A stretch of 64,000 nt of DNA from Mycolicibacter kumamotonensis (GTDB lineage Bacteria > Actinomycetota > Actinomycetes > Mycobacteriales > Mycobacteriaceae): the NCBI RefSeq assembly GCF_002086285.1, contig NZ_MVHU01000003.1:124001-188000 (forward strand), read 5' to 3'. The notes under the pieces were generated by a model. The model ran no database searches. It was not told the DNA's origin and saw only the letters and a list, made by a program, of their open reading frames with translations. The position numbers and the translations under genes were made by a program. Shown here piece by piece: positions 57,178 to 64,000 of this stretch. The number at the start of each line of letters is the position of its first letter. The stretch's first letter is position 1.

Positions 57178-58044
57178 GTGACCCGCATCAGCTATCTCGG
57201 CCCGGCGGGGACCTTCACCGAGGCGGCGCTGTTGGCGATGACCGGCGCCGGTCTGGTTCCCGGAGCCGACCACCAAGCGGTGCCGGCCGAGAGCACACCG
57301 GCCGCCTTGGACGCGGTACGAACCGGCATCGCCGAGTACGCCTGTGTGCCGATCGAGAACTCGATCGAGGGCGGTGTGACGCCGACCCTGGACGGCCTGG
57401 CGGCCGGCTCGCCGTTGCAGATCTTCGCCGAGACCACCCTTGAGGTCGCGTTCTCGGTTGTCCTGGCTCCGGGTCGCGGGCCGGGCGACATTCGTACCGT
57501 GGCGGCTCACCCGGTGGCCGGCGCCCAGGTGCGACGCTGGTTGGCCGAGCACCTGCCGCAGGCGCAGGTGGTCCCGGCGAACTCCAATGCCGCTGCCGCG
57601 CAGCAGGTCTGCGACGGCGAGGTCGACGCCGGGGTGAGTACCGCGCTGGCCGCACAGCAGCGCGGTCTGCTCACCCTGGCCGACGGCGTGATCGACGAAC
57701 CCAACGCCCGCACCCGTTTCGTGCTGGCCGGCAAGCCCGCACCGCCGCCGCAACGCACCGGCGCCGACCGGACGTCGGTGGTGCTGCGGCTGGACAACGC
57801 GCCCGGCGCCCTGGCGGCCGCACTGACCGAATTCGGTAGCCGCGGAATCGATCTGACCCGGATCGAGTCCCGCCCGACCCGTACCGAGCTGGGCACCTAC
57901 CTGTTCTTCCTGGACTGTGTGGGACACATCGACGACGCCGCCGTCGGCGAGGCGCTGCAAGCGTTGCGTCAACGCTGCGCCGACGTGCGGTATCTGGGTT
58001 CCTGGCCCGCCGATCCGGCCGGCCGAAAGGGGGCGATGACGTGA
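57178..58044 (+). CDS. pheA: Prephenate dehydratase
   Basis: A 288-residue enzyme that converts prephenate to phenylpyruvate in phenylalanine synthesis. The catalytic domain has YLGPAGTFTEAAL, IENSIEGGV and the TRF motif in NARTRFVLAG. A C-terminal ACT domain (VVLRLDNAPGALAAAL, LTRIESRPTR) gives phenylalanine feedback control. It corresponds to Rv3838c. GTG 57178 is the start; the end overlaps the next gene by four bases. Confidence 0.96.
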   Translation: MTRISYLGPAGTFTEAALLAMTGAGLVPGADHQAVPAESTPAALDAVRTGIAEYACVPIENSIEGGVTPTLDGLAAGSPLQIFAETTLEVAFSVVLAPGRGPGDIRTVAAHPVAGAQVRRWLAEHLPQAQVVPANSNAAAAQQVCDGEVDAGVSTALAAQQRGLLTLADGVIDEPNARTRFVLAGKPAPPPQRTGADRTSVVLRLDNAPGALAAALTEFGSRGIDLTRIESRPTRTELGTYLFFLDCVGHIDDAAVGEALQALRQRCADVRYLGSWPADPAGRKGAMT

Positions 58045-58730
58045 GCGGCCGGCTGGTGTTGGTGCGGCACGGGCAGTCCTACGGCAACGTCGAGCGCCGG
58101 CTGGACACCCGCCCGCCCGGATCGGAATTGACGCCGCTGGGACGCGATCAGGCCCGGGCCTTCGCGAAAAACGGGCTGCACCGTCCGGCGCTGGTCGCCC
58201 ATTCGGTGGCGACGCGTGCCGTCCAGACCGCCGCGGAGATCAGCGGCCCGTTCGGGGTGACCGCCCGTGCCCTCGAAGGCATCCACGAGGTACAGGCCGG
58301 TTCGCTGGAGGACCGCAACGACGACGACGCGATCGCCGAGTTCAACGCGATCTATCAGCGGTGGCACTCCGGCGAACCCGGGGTCGCGTTACCGGGCGGG
58401 GAGACCGCCGAACAGGTGCTGGACCGATACCTGCCGGTCGTCACCGAGTTGCGGATGCGCTACCTCGACGACGACGACTGGACCGGCGACATCGTCGTGG
58501 TGAGCCACGGTGCGGCGATTCGCCTGGCGGCAGCCACGTTGGCGGGTGTGGACGGCAGTTTCGTGCTGGATCACCACCTGGAGAACACCGAGGCGGTGGT
58601 GCTCGCACCGATCACCGACGGCCGGTGGAGCTGCGTGCAGTGGGGCTCGTTGACGCCGCCGTTTTATCCCGAACCCGATGCGGACCCGGTCGGTGACGCG
58701 CTGCGCTCCGACACCGACCCGATGGGCTGA
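58041..58730 (+). CDS. Histidine phosphatase (phosphoglycerate-mutase-like)
   Basis: A 229-residue enzyme of the histidine phosphatase superfamily. The phospho-histidine motif LVRHGQSYGN is at residues 6-15 and the second catalytic His is in VVVSHGAAIRLA. GTG 58041 overlaps the pheA stop (GTGA). It is equivalent to Rv3837c, annotated as phosphoglycerate mutase but more likely a phosphatase of unknown substrate; coupling to pheA is conserved. Confidence 0.9.
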   Translation: MSGRLVLVRHGQSYGNVERRLDTRPPGSELTPLGRDQARAFAKNGLHRPALVAHSVATRAVQTAAEISGPFGVTARALEGIHEVQAGSLEDRNDDDAIAEFNAIYQRWHSGEPGVALPGGETAEQVLDRYLPVVTELRMRYLDDDDWTGDIVVVSHGAAIRLAAATLAGVDGSFVLDHHLENTEAVVLAPITDGRWSCVQWGSLTPPFYPEPDADPVGDALRSDTDPMG

Positions 58731-58735
58731 GCGGA

Positions 58736-58924
58736 TCAGATCGCCAGCGCGTAAACCTCGACGCACCGGCAGCCGACCGCCTCGCAATCCAGGGCGAACG
58801 AGTGCACCAGCACCTCACCGGGGCAACCGTCCTCGGTGCACTCGGCGGGATGCAGTACGTGGTGGATGAGCGTGCCGTGGCAGTGCTCCAAACCCGCCCG
58901 GCAGGCTCGGCAGTGGTCATCCAT
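58736..58924 (-). CDS. Small Cys/His-rich protein, probably zinc-binding
   Basis: A 62-residue product with seven cysteines and several histidines: DDHCRACRAGLEHCHG, CTEDGCPG and DCEAVGCRCVE. The spacing suggests a compact zinc-bound domain. No family was named with confidence. The stop is 6 bases from the convergent phosphatase gene, and the start is 60 bases from the next gene on the same strand. Confidence 0.7.
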   Translation of the reverse strand: MDDHCRACRAGLEHCHGTLIHHVLHPAECTEDGCPGEVLVHSFALDCEAVGCRCVEVYALAI

Positions 58925-58984
58925 GGGACGTTCTTAGCACTGCGGCCCGACAACATCGCGGTGCCGCGCCGCGGCAGGGGCCAC

Positions 58985-59335
58985 TCAGGCCCACCCCAGG
59001 TCGTGCAGCCGGTCGTCGTCGATGCCGAAGTGGTGGGCGATCTCATGGATCACCGTGATCCGCACTTCGTCGACGACCTCGTCGTCGCTGCCGCACATCT
59101 CCAGCAGCGCGTCCCGGTAGATCGTGATGGTGTCCGGCAGCGAACCGGCATAGCTGGAGTCGCGCTCGGTCAGCGCCACCCCCTCGTAGAGCCCGAGCAG
59201 GTCGGGTTCCTCGGCGTTGCGGTCCTCGACCAGCACCACCACGTTGTCGATGGCGGCGGCCAGTTCGGTCGGGATCAGATCCAGTGCGTCGGAGACGAGT
59301 TCGTCGAACCGCCGCGGGTCCATCTGCACACTCAC
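58985..59335 (-). CDS. Minimal zincin metallopeptidase-like protein (Rv3836-like)
   Basis: A 116-residue protein of the DUF1025/possible zinc metallopeptidase family. HEIAHHFGIDD supplies the HExxH motif, and the upstream SSYAGSLPDTITIYRDAL is typical. Proteolysis has not been proved for the family. GTG 59335 overlaps the stop of the upstream Rv3835-like gene by four bases; an internal ATG at residue 5 is possible. Confidence 0.88.
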   Translation of the reverse strand: MSVQMDPRRFDELVSDALDLIPTELAAAIDNVVVLVEDRNAEEPDLLGLYEGVALTERDSSYAGSLPDTITIYRDALLEMCGSDDEVVDEVRITVIHEIAHHFGIDDDRLHDLGWA

Positions 59336-60450
59336 CGGGGCTGGCTACCGCCCGGCAATTGATTGAGCCGCTCCGCGGGAATCGACGGCGGCGGAACCGG
59401 GGGCTGGCCGTTGATCAGCAGCTGCCCGCGGGCACTGTTGATCAGGGCCGCCCAGCCGCCGTTGCCCAGCGTGGCGCCGAGGCTGCACGCCACCTCGCGG
59501 CTGCCCGCCGACCAGCTGGGCAGGGAGACGGTGGCGTAAGTCAGCGTCAGCGTGGTGTCGCGCAACTGCACCGGCGCCAGGTAGGCATCGGTGAGCCGGG
59601 TGCAGGTCTCCTTGATGAATGCGTCCTGCTCGGGCTCGGGGGGCAGCGCGTCGGGGAACCGCTCGGCCAGGTTGACGGTGCCGGTGACCTCCTTGGTGTG
59701 CGGCGCCGCGCAGTCGACCGGAACATCGTTGGGCTGGTTGGTGGCCGGATCGATGCCCAGACAGGTGCCGGGCGGCCAGACCTTGGACTGGTCGATGTCG
59801 GCGACCTTGCCGGTGAAGGCGATCTGCTGGCCGCCCACCCCGGGCAGTTGCAGGCCGCACAGCATCCGGCGCTCGCCGTGCTGGCGCCACGCCCGTTCAC
59901 CGGCCCACAGCATGCTGGCGACGAACTTGCTGTGCGGGTCGAACTTCGCGCCGAGGTAGCGGCGCACCGACGACTCGCACTGTTCCTGGGTGATCTGCTC
60001 GATGCGGGCGGTCGACGGCGGCGGGGCGTCCGGGCCGTACTCGGCGCCCGGGAACATCTTCATGTCCACCGGCCCGGCGACCTCGAACTTGTGCTCGTCG
60101 GCGCAGCTGACCACCGTCGCGGCGTCCAGGTCGTTCTCCGGCCAGTTCAGGCAGTCCCCGGCGACCGCGCGGTCGATGGCCTCATTGCCTTTGCCGATCC
60201 CGATCCCCAGCCCGGGCCCGGCACCCTTGCCGCCCGGGCCGGCGGCCGGCTCGGCGCTCAGGTGACCGAGCAGCCCGCCGGGCCCCTCGCCCAGTACCGG
60301 AACCACGGTGACCAGCCCGGCGATCAGCAGCCCGCCCAGCGCGGTCAACAGCAGGGTGCGGCGGGTGGCGGCCGCCTGCAGCGTGCGCAGCCAAGACACC
60401 CGCTTGGCGGGTGGATTTTGCTGGTCGGCTGCCTTCGACATCCGGTCCAT
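59332..60450 (-). CDS. Septum-formation-domain membrane protein (Rv3835-like)
   Basis: A 372-residue protein with a basic cytoplasmic N-terminus, one membrane helix (about 32-53, LLLTALGGLLIAGLVTVVPV) and an extracytoplasmic region with two copies of a Cys-containing domain: AGDCLNWPENDLDAATVVSC...HKFEV and PGTCLGIDPATNQPNDVPVDC...HTKEV. This pattern is the 'septum formation' family of actinobacteria. It is coupled to the minimal zincin gene by a four-base overlap, as in M. tuberculosis Rv3835-Rv3836. Divergent from serS. Confidence 0.88.
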   Translation of the reverse strand: MDRMSKAADQQNPPAKRVSWLRTLQAAATRRTLLLTALGGLLIAGLVTVVPVLGEGPGGLLGHLSAEPAAGPGGKGAGPGLGIGIGKGNEAIDRAVAGDCLNWPENDLDAATVVSCADEHKFEVAGPVDMKMFPGAEYGPDAPPPSTARIEQITQEQCESSVRRYLGAKFDPHSKFVASMLWAGERAWRQHGERRMLCGLQLPGVGGQQIAFTGKVADIDQSKVWPPGTCLGIDPATNQPNDVPVDCAAPHTKEVTGTVNLAERFPDALPPEPEQDAFIKETCTRLTDAYLAPVQLRDTTLTLTYATVSLPSWSAGSREVACSLGATLGNGGWAALINSARGQLLINGQPPVPPPSIPAERLNQLPGGSQPR

Positions 60451-60534
60451 TCTGACAGGCTGCTGCGAACGCGCGACAAATGATGCGAATAGTGATGCCT
60501 CTGACAGGGGTGGCCCTGGTTGTAGGGTTGCGCC

Positions 60535-61797
60535 GTGATCGACCTGACTCTGCTGCGTGAAGACCCCGACCGTGTCCGCCGCTCCCAGGCCGGACGCGGT
60601 GAGGACCCGGCCCTGGTGGATGCCTTGCTGGTCGCCGACACGGCGCGACGTTCCGCGATCGCGGCGGCCGACAACCTGCGTGCCGAACAGAAGGCGGCCA
60701 GCCGGTCCGTCGGCGCGGCGTCACCCGAGGAGCGGCCCGTCCTGCTGGCGCGGGCCAAGGAACTGGCCGAGCAGGTCAAGGCCGCCGAAGCCGCCCAGGC
60801 CGACGCCGAGGCGACCTTCACGGCCGCGCACATGGCGATCGCCAATGTGGTGATCGACGGGGTGCCCGCCGGCGGGGTGGACGACTACACGGTGCTCGAC
60901 GTCGTCGGCGAGCCGCCGGCGGTCGAGAACCCGCGCGACCACCTGGAGCTCGGTGAGTCGCTGGGCCTGATCGACATGGGCCGCGGCGCCAAGGTGTCCG
61001 GGTCGCGGTTCTACTTCCTGACCGGCGCCGGTGCGCTGCTGCAGCTCGGGTTGCTGCAGTTGGCGCTGCGGGTCGCGGTTGACAACGGCTTCACCCCGAT
61101 GATCACCCCGGCGCTGGTGCGGCCCGAGATCATGTCCGGCACCGGGTTTTTGGGCGCGCACGCCGAGGAGGTGTACCGGCTCGAGGCCGACGACCTCTAC
61201 CTGGTGGGCACTTCCGAGGTGCCGCTGGCGGGGTATCACGCCGACGAGATCCTGGACCTGTCCGGCGGTCCGCTGCGCTACGCGGGGTGGTCGTCGTGTT
61301 TCCGCCGGGAGGCCGGCAGCTACGGCAAGGACACCCGCGGCATCATCCGGGTACATCAGTTCGACAAGGTGGAGGGCTTCGTCTACTGCCGGCCCGCCGA
61401 GGCCGAGGCCGAGCACGACCGGCTGCTCGGCTGGCAGCGCGAGATGCTGGCCCGCATCGAGGTGCCCTACCGGGTGATCGACGTCGCGGCAGGCGATCTC
61501 GGGTCTTCGGCGGCCCGCAAGTTCGACTGCGAGGCCTGGGTGCCGTCGCAGGGCACCTATCGGGAGCTGACGTCGACGTCGAACTGCACCACCTTCCAGG
61601 CGCGCCGGCTGGCGACCCGCTACCGCGATGAGAACGGCAAGCCGCAGACCGCCGCCACCTTGAACGGGACGCTGGCCACCACCCGCTGGCTGGTGGCGAT
61701 CCTGGAGAACCATCAGCAACCCGACGGCAGCGTGCGGGTGCCGCCGGCGCTGGTGCCCTATGTGGGCGCCGAGGTGTTGGAGCCGTCCGCCTCCTGA
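60535..61797 (+). CDS. serS: Seryl-tRNA synthetase
   Basis: A 420-residue class II aminoacyl-tRNA synthetase. The N-terminal coiled-coil arm (about 30-105) precedes the catalytic core with TSEVPLAG, motif 2 [14 protein letters not shown] and motif 3 [16 protein letters not shown]. It corresponds to Rv3834c. GTG 60535 is the start. It charges tRNA-Ser, and also tRNA-Sec where present. Confidence 0.97.
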   Translation: MIDLTLLREDPDRVRRSQAGRGEDPALVDALLVADTARRSAIAAADNLRAEQKAASRSVGAASPEERPVLLARAKELAEQVKAAEAAQADAEATFTAAHMAIANVVIDGVPAGGVDDYTVLDVVGEPPAVENPRDHLELGESLGLIDMGRGAKVSGSRFYFLTGAGALLQLGLLQLALRVAVDNGFTPMITPALVRPEIMSGTGFLGAHAEEVYRLEADDLYLVGTSEVPLAGYHADEILDLSGGPLRYAGWSSCFRREAGSYGKDTRGIIRVHQFDKVEGFVYCRPAEAEAEHDRLLGWQREMLARIEVPYRVIDVAAGDLGSSAARKFDCEAWVPSQGTYRELTSTSNCTTFQARRLATRYRDENGKPQTAATLNGTLATTRWLVAILENHQQPDGSVRVPPALVPYVGAEVLEPSAS

Positions 61798-61805
61798 GCT
61801 GGGTG

Positions 61806-62363
61806 TCAGGCCGCGAACAGCCGCCGCGAGCAGTCCAGCAGCATCCGGTGCAGCTCCCCGTTGGGGATGTCGGCGACGGCGGGATCGGCTGTCGCGCCGA
61901 AGATCCCGGACACCAGCACCGCCATCGTGGTGCGTGCCGCCGGATCGGGTTCCGGACCGGCCAGGATGGCCTGCAGGCTGCGCACGGCGTCCCGGAACTC
62001 CACGACGGCCTCGATCACCACGGCGACGGCCGGGTCGGCGTAGACCAGTGCGGCGGTGCGCCGGTGCCGGACGGCCAGTTCGATCATCCCGCTGATGGTG
62101 GCCTCCCGCCGGACCTGCTGGGAGGGGATCACCTCCGCGATCTTGACGACTCGCGCGATGTCCGCGAACGCCGGACGGAACACCGCGGCCACGATGTCGT
62201 CCTTGCAGCGGAACTGGTAGTACACCGCTGACGTGTTGACGCCGAGCCGGTCGGCGATCATCTGCAACGACGTGCCGCTCACCCCGTGCTCGGCGAACAG
62301 TCCCTGCGCCGCCTCCAACACCCGGTCGCGCGCGAAACCCCGCTGCGTCGCCGCCTTCGCCAC
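61806..62363 (-). CDS. TetR-family regulator of the right-hand mmpS-mmpL module
   Basis: A 185-residue protein with the TetR helix-turn-helix RDRVLEAAQGLFAEHG and LQMIADRLGVNTSAVYYQF (about 9-50). I chose GTG 62363 because AAGGAGG lies 6 bases upstream; longer frames lack a binding site. It is divergent from the small ORF-mmpS-mmpL set, with a 150-base AT-rich gap that should hold both promoters. Ligand unknown. Confidence 0.88.
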   Translation of the reverse strand: MAKAATQRGFARDRVLEAAQGLFAEHGVSGTSLQMIADRLGVNTSAVYYQFRCKDDIVAAVFRPAFADIARVVKIAEVIPSQQVRREATISGMIELAVRHRRTAALVYADPAVAVVIEAVVEFRDAVRSLQAILAGPEPDPAARTTMAVLVSGIFGATADPAVADIPNGELHRMLLDCSRRLFAA

Positions 62364-62512
62364 TGCAGGCCTCCTTGCTCCGACCGACCGCGCACGGACG
62401 TGAGCCACACCGCACAATTCTACTGACCGATCGCTTGATCCTACTGTACTACTCGTATAACTTAAATTTCCGTCACGCTAACCGCAGGTTCGGGCTGAAA
62501 GGGACGTCGCTG
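62364..62512. promoter_or_regulatory. Divergent promoter region between TetR and mmpS module
   Basis: The stretch 62440-62475 is AT-rich (TACTGTACTACTCGTATAAC, then TTAAATTTCC), unlike its neighbours, and probably contains promoter elements. GATCGCTTGATC near 62425-62440 is a weak inverted repeat and a possible operator. Confidence 0.35.
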
Positions 62513-62740
62513 ATGTTGAACCCACAGGTGAACGGGCGTTCCCGGCCCCAACCCCCCAGGCCGGGCGCCGGCCGGATGGCCCCGGGTGTCACCGCGTATG
62601 TGGTTGACGCGCCGGAGATCGTGGCCGGCGACCACCCGTTGTTCGCCGCGATCGCCGAACTGGACGCCACGGCCAGTCGGTTCGACACCCATGTCCTGAT
62701 GGTGGTCAGCAAGGCGGGACCGGATCGATGCACGCGCTGA
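62513..62740 (+). CDS. Small 75-residue ORF upstream of mmpS
   Basis: ATG 62513 opens a 75-codon frame with AAAGGGACG about 13 bases upstream. The product is proline-rich at the start and has AYVVDAPEIVAGDHPLFAAI. No family was recognised and there is no membrane helix. Its last 13 bases overlap the mmpS start in another frame, so it could act as a translational coupler for mmpS even if the peptide has no function. Confidence 0.45.
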   Translation: MLNPQVNGRSRPQPPRPGAGRMAPGVTAYVVDAPEIVAGDHPLFAAIAELDATASRFDTHVLMVVSKAGPDRCTR

Positions 62741-63153
62741 AGCGGGCATGGATGCCACTGCTGATCGTCGTAGTGATAGCGCTCGGAACACTGACGGTGC
62801 TGCGGATGCGCACCTACTTCGGCGGCGAGAACGCCAACCTCATCAGCACCAAGGTCGATGACACCAAGCCGTACAACCCGAAGGTCGTCACCTATGAGGT
62901 CTTCGGTGAACCCGGCGCGACCGCCGACATCAGCTACCTCGATCTCGACAGCAAACCGCAGCGCGTCGATGCGGCGACGCTGCCGTGGTCGGTGACCTTG
63001 AGTACCACTTTGTCCGCGGTATCGCCCAACCTCTACGCCCAGGGCAAAGGCTCGATGCTGGGCTGTCGCATCAGCGTCGACAACGAGCCCAAAGACGAGA
63101 GAACCGCCACCGGCGTCAGCGCCATGACCTTCTGCTTGGTGAAATCTGCATGA
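62728..63153 (+). CDS. MmpS-family accessory membrane protein
   Basis: A 141-residue protein with an N-terminal helix ([19 protein letters not shown]) and the MmpS domain: [24 protein letters not shown] and [18 protein letters not shown], ending FCLVKSA. It is a clear paralogue of the left-hand MmpS, with conserved YEV-G and F-C-V/L-VK signatures. It partners the MmpL encoded immediately after; the genes overlap by four bases (ATGA). Confidence 0.94.
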   Translation: MHALKRAWMPLLIVVVIALGTLTVLRMRTYFGGENANLISTKVDDTKPYNPKVVTYEVFGEPGATADISYLDLDSKPQRVDAATLPWSVTLSTTLSAVSPNLYAQGKGSMLGCRISVDNEPKDERTATGVSAMTFCLVKSA

Positions 63154-64000
63154 GCACTTCCACGGACAATCTCGCCCCCGGCCGGATCGCCAGATGGATT
63201 CGCCGCCTGGCCATTCCGATCATGCTGGGCTGGATCGGGATCATCGTGCTGGCCAACGTGACCGTCCCCCAGCTGGAGAAGGTCGCCGAGATGGCCGCGG
63301 TCCAGATGACCCCGGACGAGGCGCCCTCGATGATCGCGGTCAAACGTCAGGGCGAGGTGTTCAAGGAGTTCACCTCCAACAGCTCGGTCATGCTGGTGCT
63401 TGAGGGTGACGAGCCGCTGGGTGCCGACGCCCACCACTACTACGACCAGATCATCGCCAAACTGAAGGCCGACACCACCCATGTCGAACACATCCAGGAT
63501 TTCTGGGGCGATCGTCTGACGGCCGCGGGCGCCCAGAGCCCGGACGGCAAAAGCGCGTACGTGCAGATCTACACCGCGGGCAACCAGGGCGAGGCGCTGG
63601 CCAACGAATCGGTCAAAGCGGTCAATCAAGCAGTCGACAGTGTCACCGCGCCACCGGGAGTGAAGGCGTATGTGACCGGCGGCGCGGCGCTGGCAGCCGA
63701 TCAGGACAAGGCCGGTACCCGCAGCATGCACGTGATCGAGTCGCTGACCTTCGTCGTCATCATCACCATGATGCTGGCGGTCTACCGCTCGATCACCACC
63801 GTGGCGTTGGCGCTGGCGATGGTGGTGACCGGGCTGGCGTCGGCCCGGGGCATCGTGGCATTCCTGGGCTATCACGGGCTGATTGGCCTTTCGCCGTTCG
63901 CCACCAGCCTGTTGGTGACACTGGCCATCGCGGCAGCCACCGACTACGCAATCTTCCTGATCGGCCGATATCAAGAAGCCCGCAGCGCGGGCGAGGACCG
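63150..64000 (+). CDS. MmpL-family RND transporter, N-terminal part (cut by window edge)
   Basis: 283 codons are present. They cover a cytoplasmic start, the first helix, the porter domain ([44 protein letters not shown]) and the following helices through [19 protein letters not shown]. The same segments occur in the left-hand MmpL, so the two pumps are paralogues. The two acidic/aromatic residues in the [11 protein letters not shown] helix are where MmpL proteins carry the proton relay. Substrate unknown. Confidence 0.94.
   Translation, partial: MSTSTDNLAPGRIARWIRRLAIPIMLGWIGIIVLANVTVPQLEKVAEMAAVQMTPDEAPSMIAVKRQGEVFKEFTSNSSVMLVLEGDEPLGADAHHYYDQIIAKLKADTTHVEHIQDFWGDRLTAAGAQSPDGKSAYVQIYTAGNQGEALANESVKAVNQAVDSVTAPPGVKAYVTGGAALAADQDKAGTRSMHVIESLTFVVIITMMLAVYRSITTVALALAMVVTGLASARGIVAFLGYHGLIGLSPFATSLLVTLAIAAATDYAIFLIGRYQEARSAGED

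Overview
The window is a high-GC actinobacterial chromosome segment that is clearly mycobacterial. It carries PPE proteins, two MmpS/MmpL lipid-transporter modules, antigen 85, EspR, EthR/EthA, the Rv3852-type Hns protein, PGRS glycine-rich proteins and IdeR-type iron boxes. Species cannot be fixed from this sequence. The mix (PPE-SVP and PGRS genes plus a carboxylic acid reductase) suggests a non-tuberculous mycobacterium. No rRNA, tRNA, IS element or CRISPR array was recognised. 'Rv' numbers below are M. tuberculosis counterparts assigned from memory of sequence and gene order; no search was run.

Layout. 1-2.5 kb: end of an mmpS-mmpL operon with a divergent TetR regulator and a matched pair of operator-like palindromes. 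3.2-6.2 kb: a translationally coupled PPE-PPE-DUF732 operon. 6.2-10.4 kb: secreted protein, methyltransferase, then rhomboid protease and OafA-type acyltransferase (Rv0110-Rv0111 order). 10.5-14.1 kb: a stand-alone carboxylic acid reductase. 14.2-23.1 kb: small leader ORFs, ldtA, fusA2, pepA, a DUF1275 membrane protein, antigen 85 (fbpC), a CoA-transferase and htdZ (Rv0116c-Rv0130 order with gaps).

From 23.1 kb the gene order changes to the other side of the M. tuberculosis origin and runs backwards from Rv3860 to Rv3834. It holds a MinD-like ATPase, a GlnA-type glutamine synthetase divergent from gltBD (a compact GS-GOGAT unit), an F420-type oxidoreductase, ethR, ethA, a PGRS secreted protein, a second ethA, yggS, rraA, hns, copC-ycnI, espR, a GDT1-type transporter, sodA, glpQ1, bfrB, an LCP protein, a second DUF1275 protein, a PGRS protein fused to a GH5 glycosidase, an IdeR-box-controlled DUF2470 protein, pheA, a phosphatase, Rv3836/Rv3835-like genes and serS. 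The right edge has a second TetR / mmpS / mmpL module.

Functional themes: envelope lipid and protein export (MmpL, PPE, Ag85, LdtA, LCP), nitrogen assimilation (glnA-gltBD), iron and oxidative stress (bfrB, sodA, iron boxes), and thioamide-drug-activating monooxygenases with their repressor. Points most worth a second look are the secreted PGRS-endoglycoceramidase-like chimera, the duplicated ethA with a shared operator motif, the DnaA-box cluster away from dnaA, the Rv0130/Rv3860 junction, and the structured leaders before fusA2 and a small ORF near ldtA.
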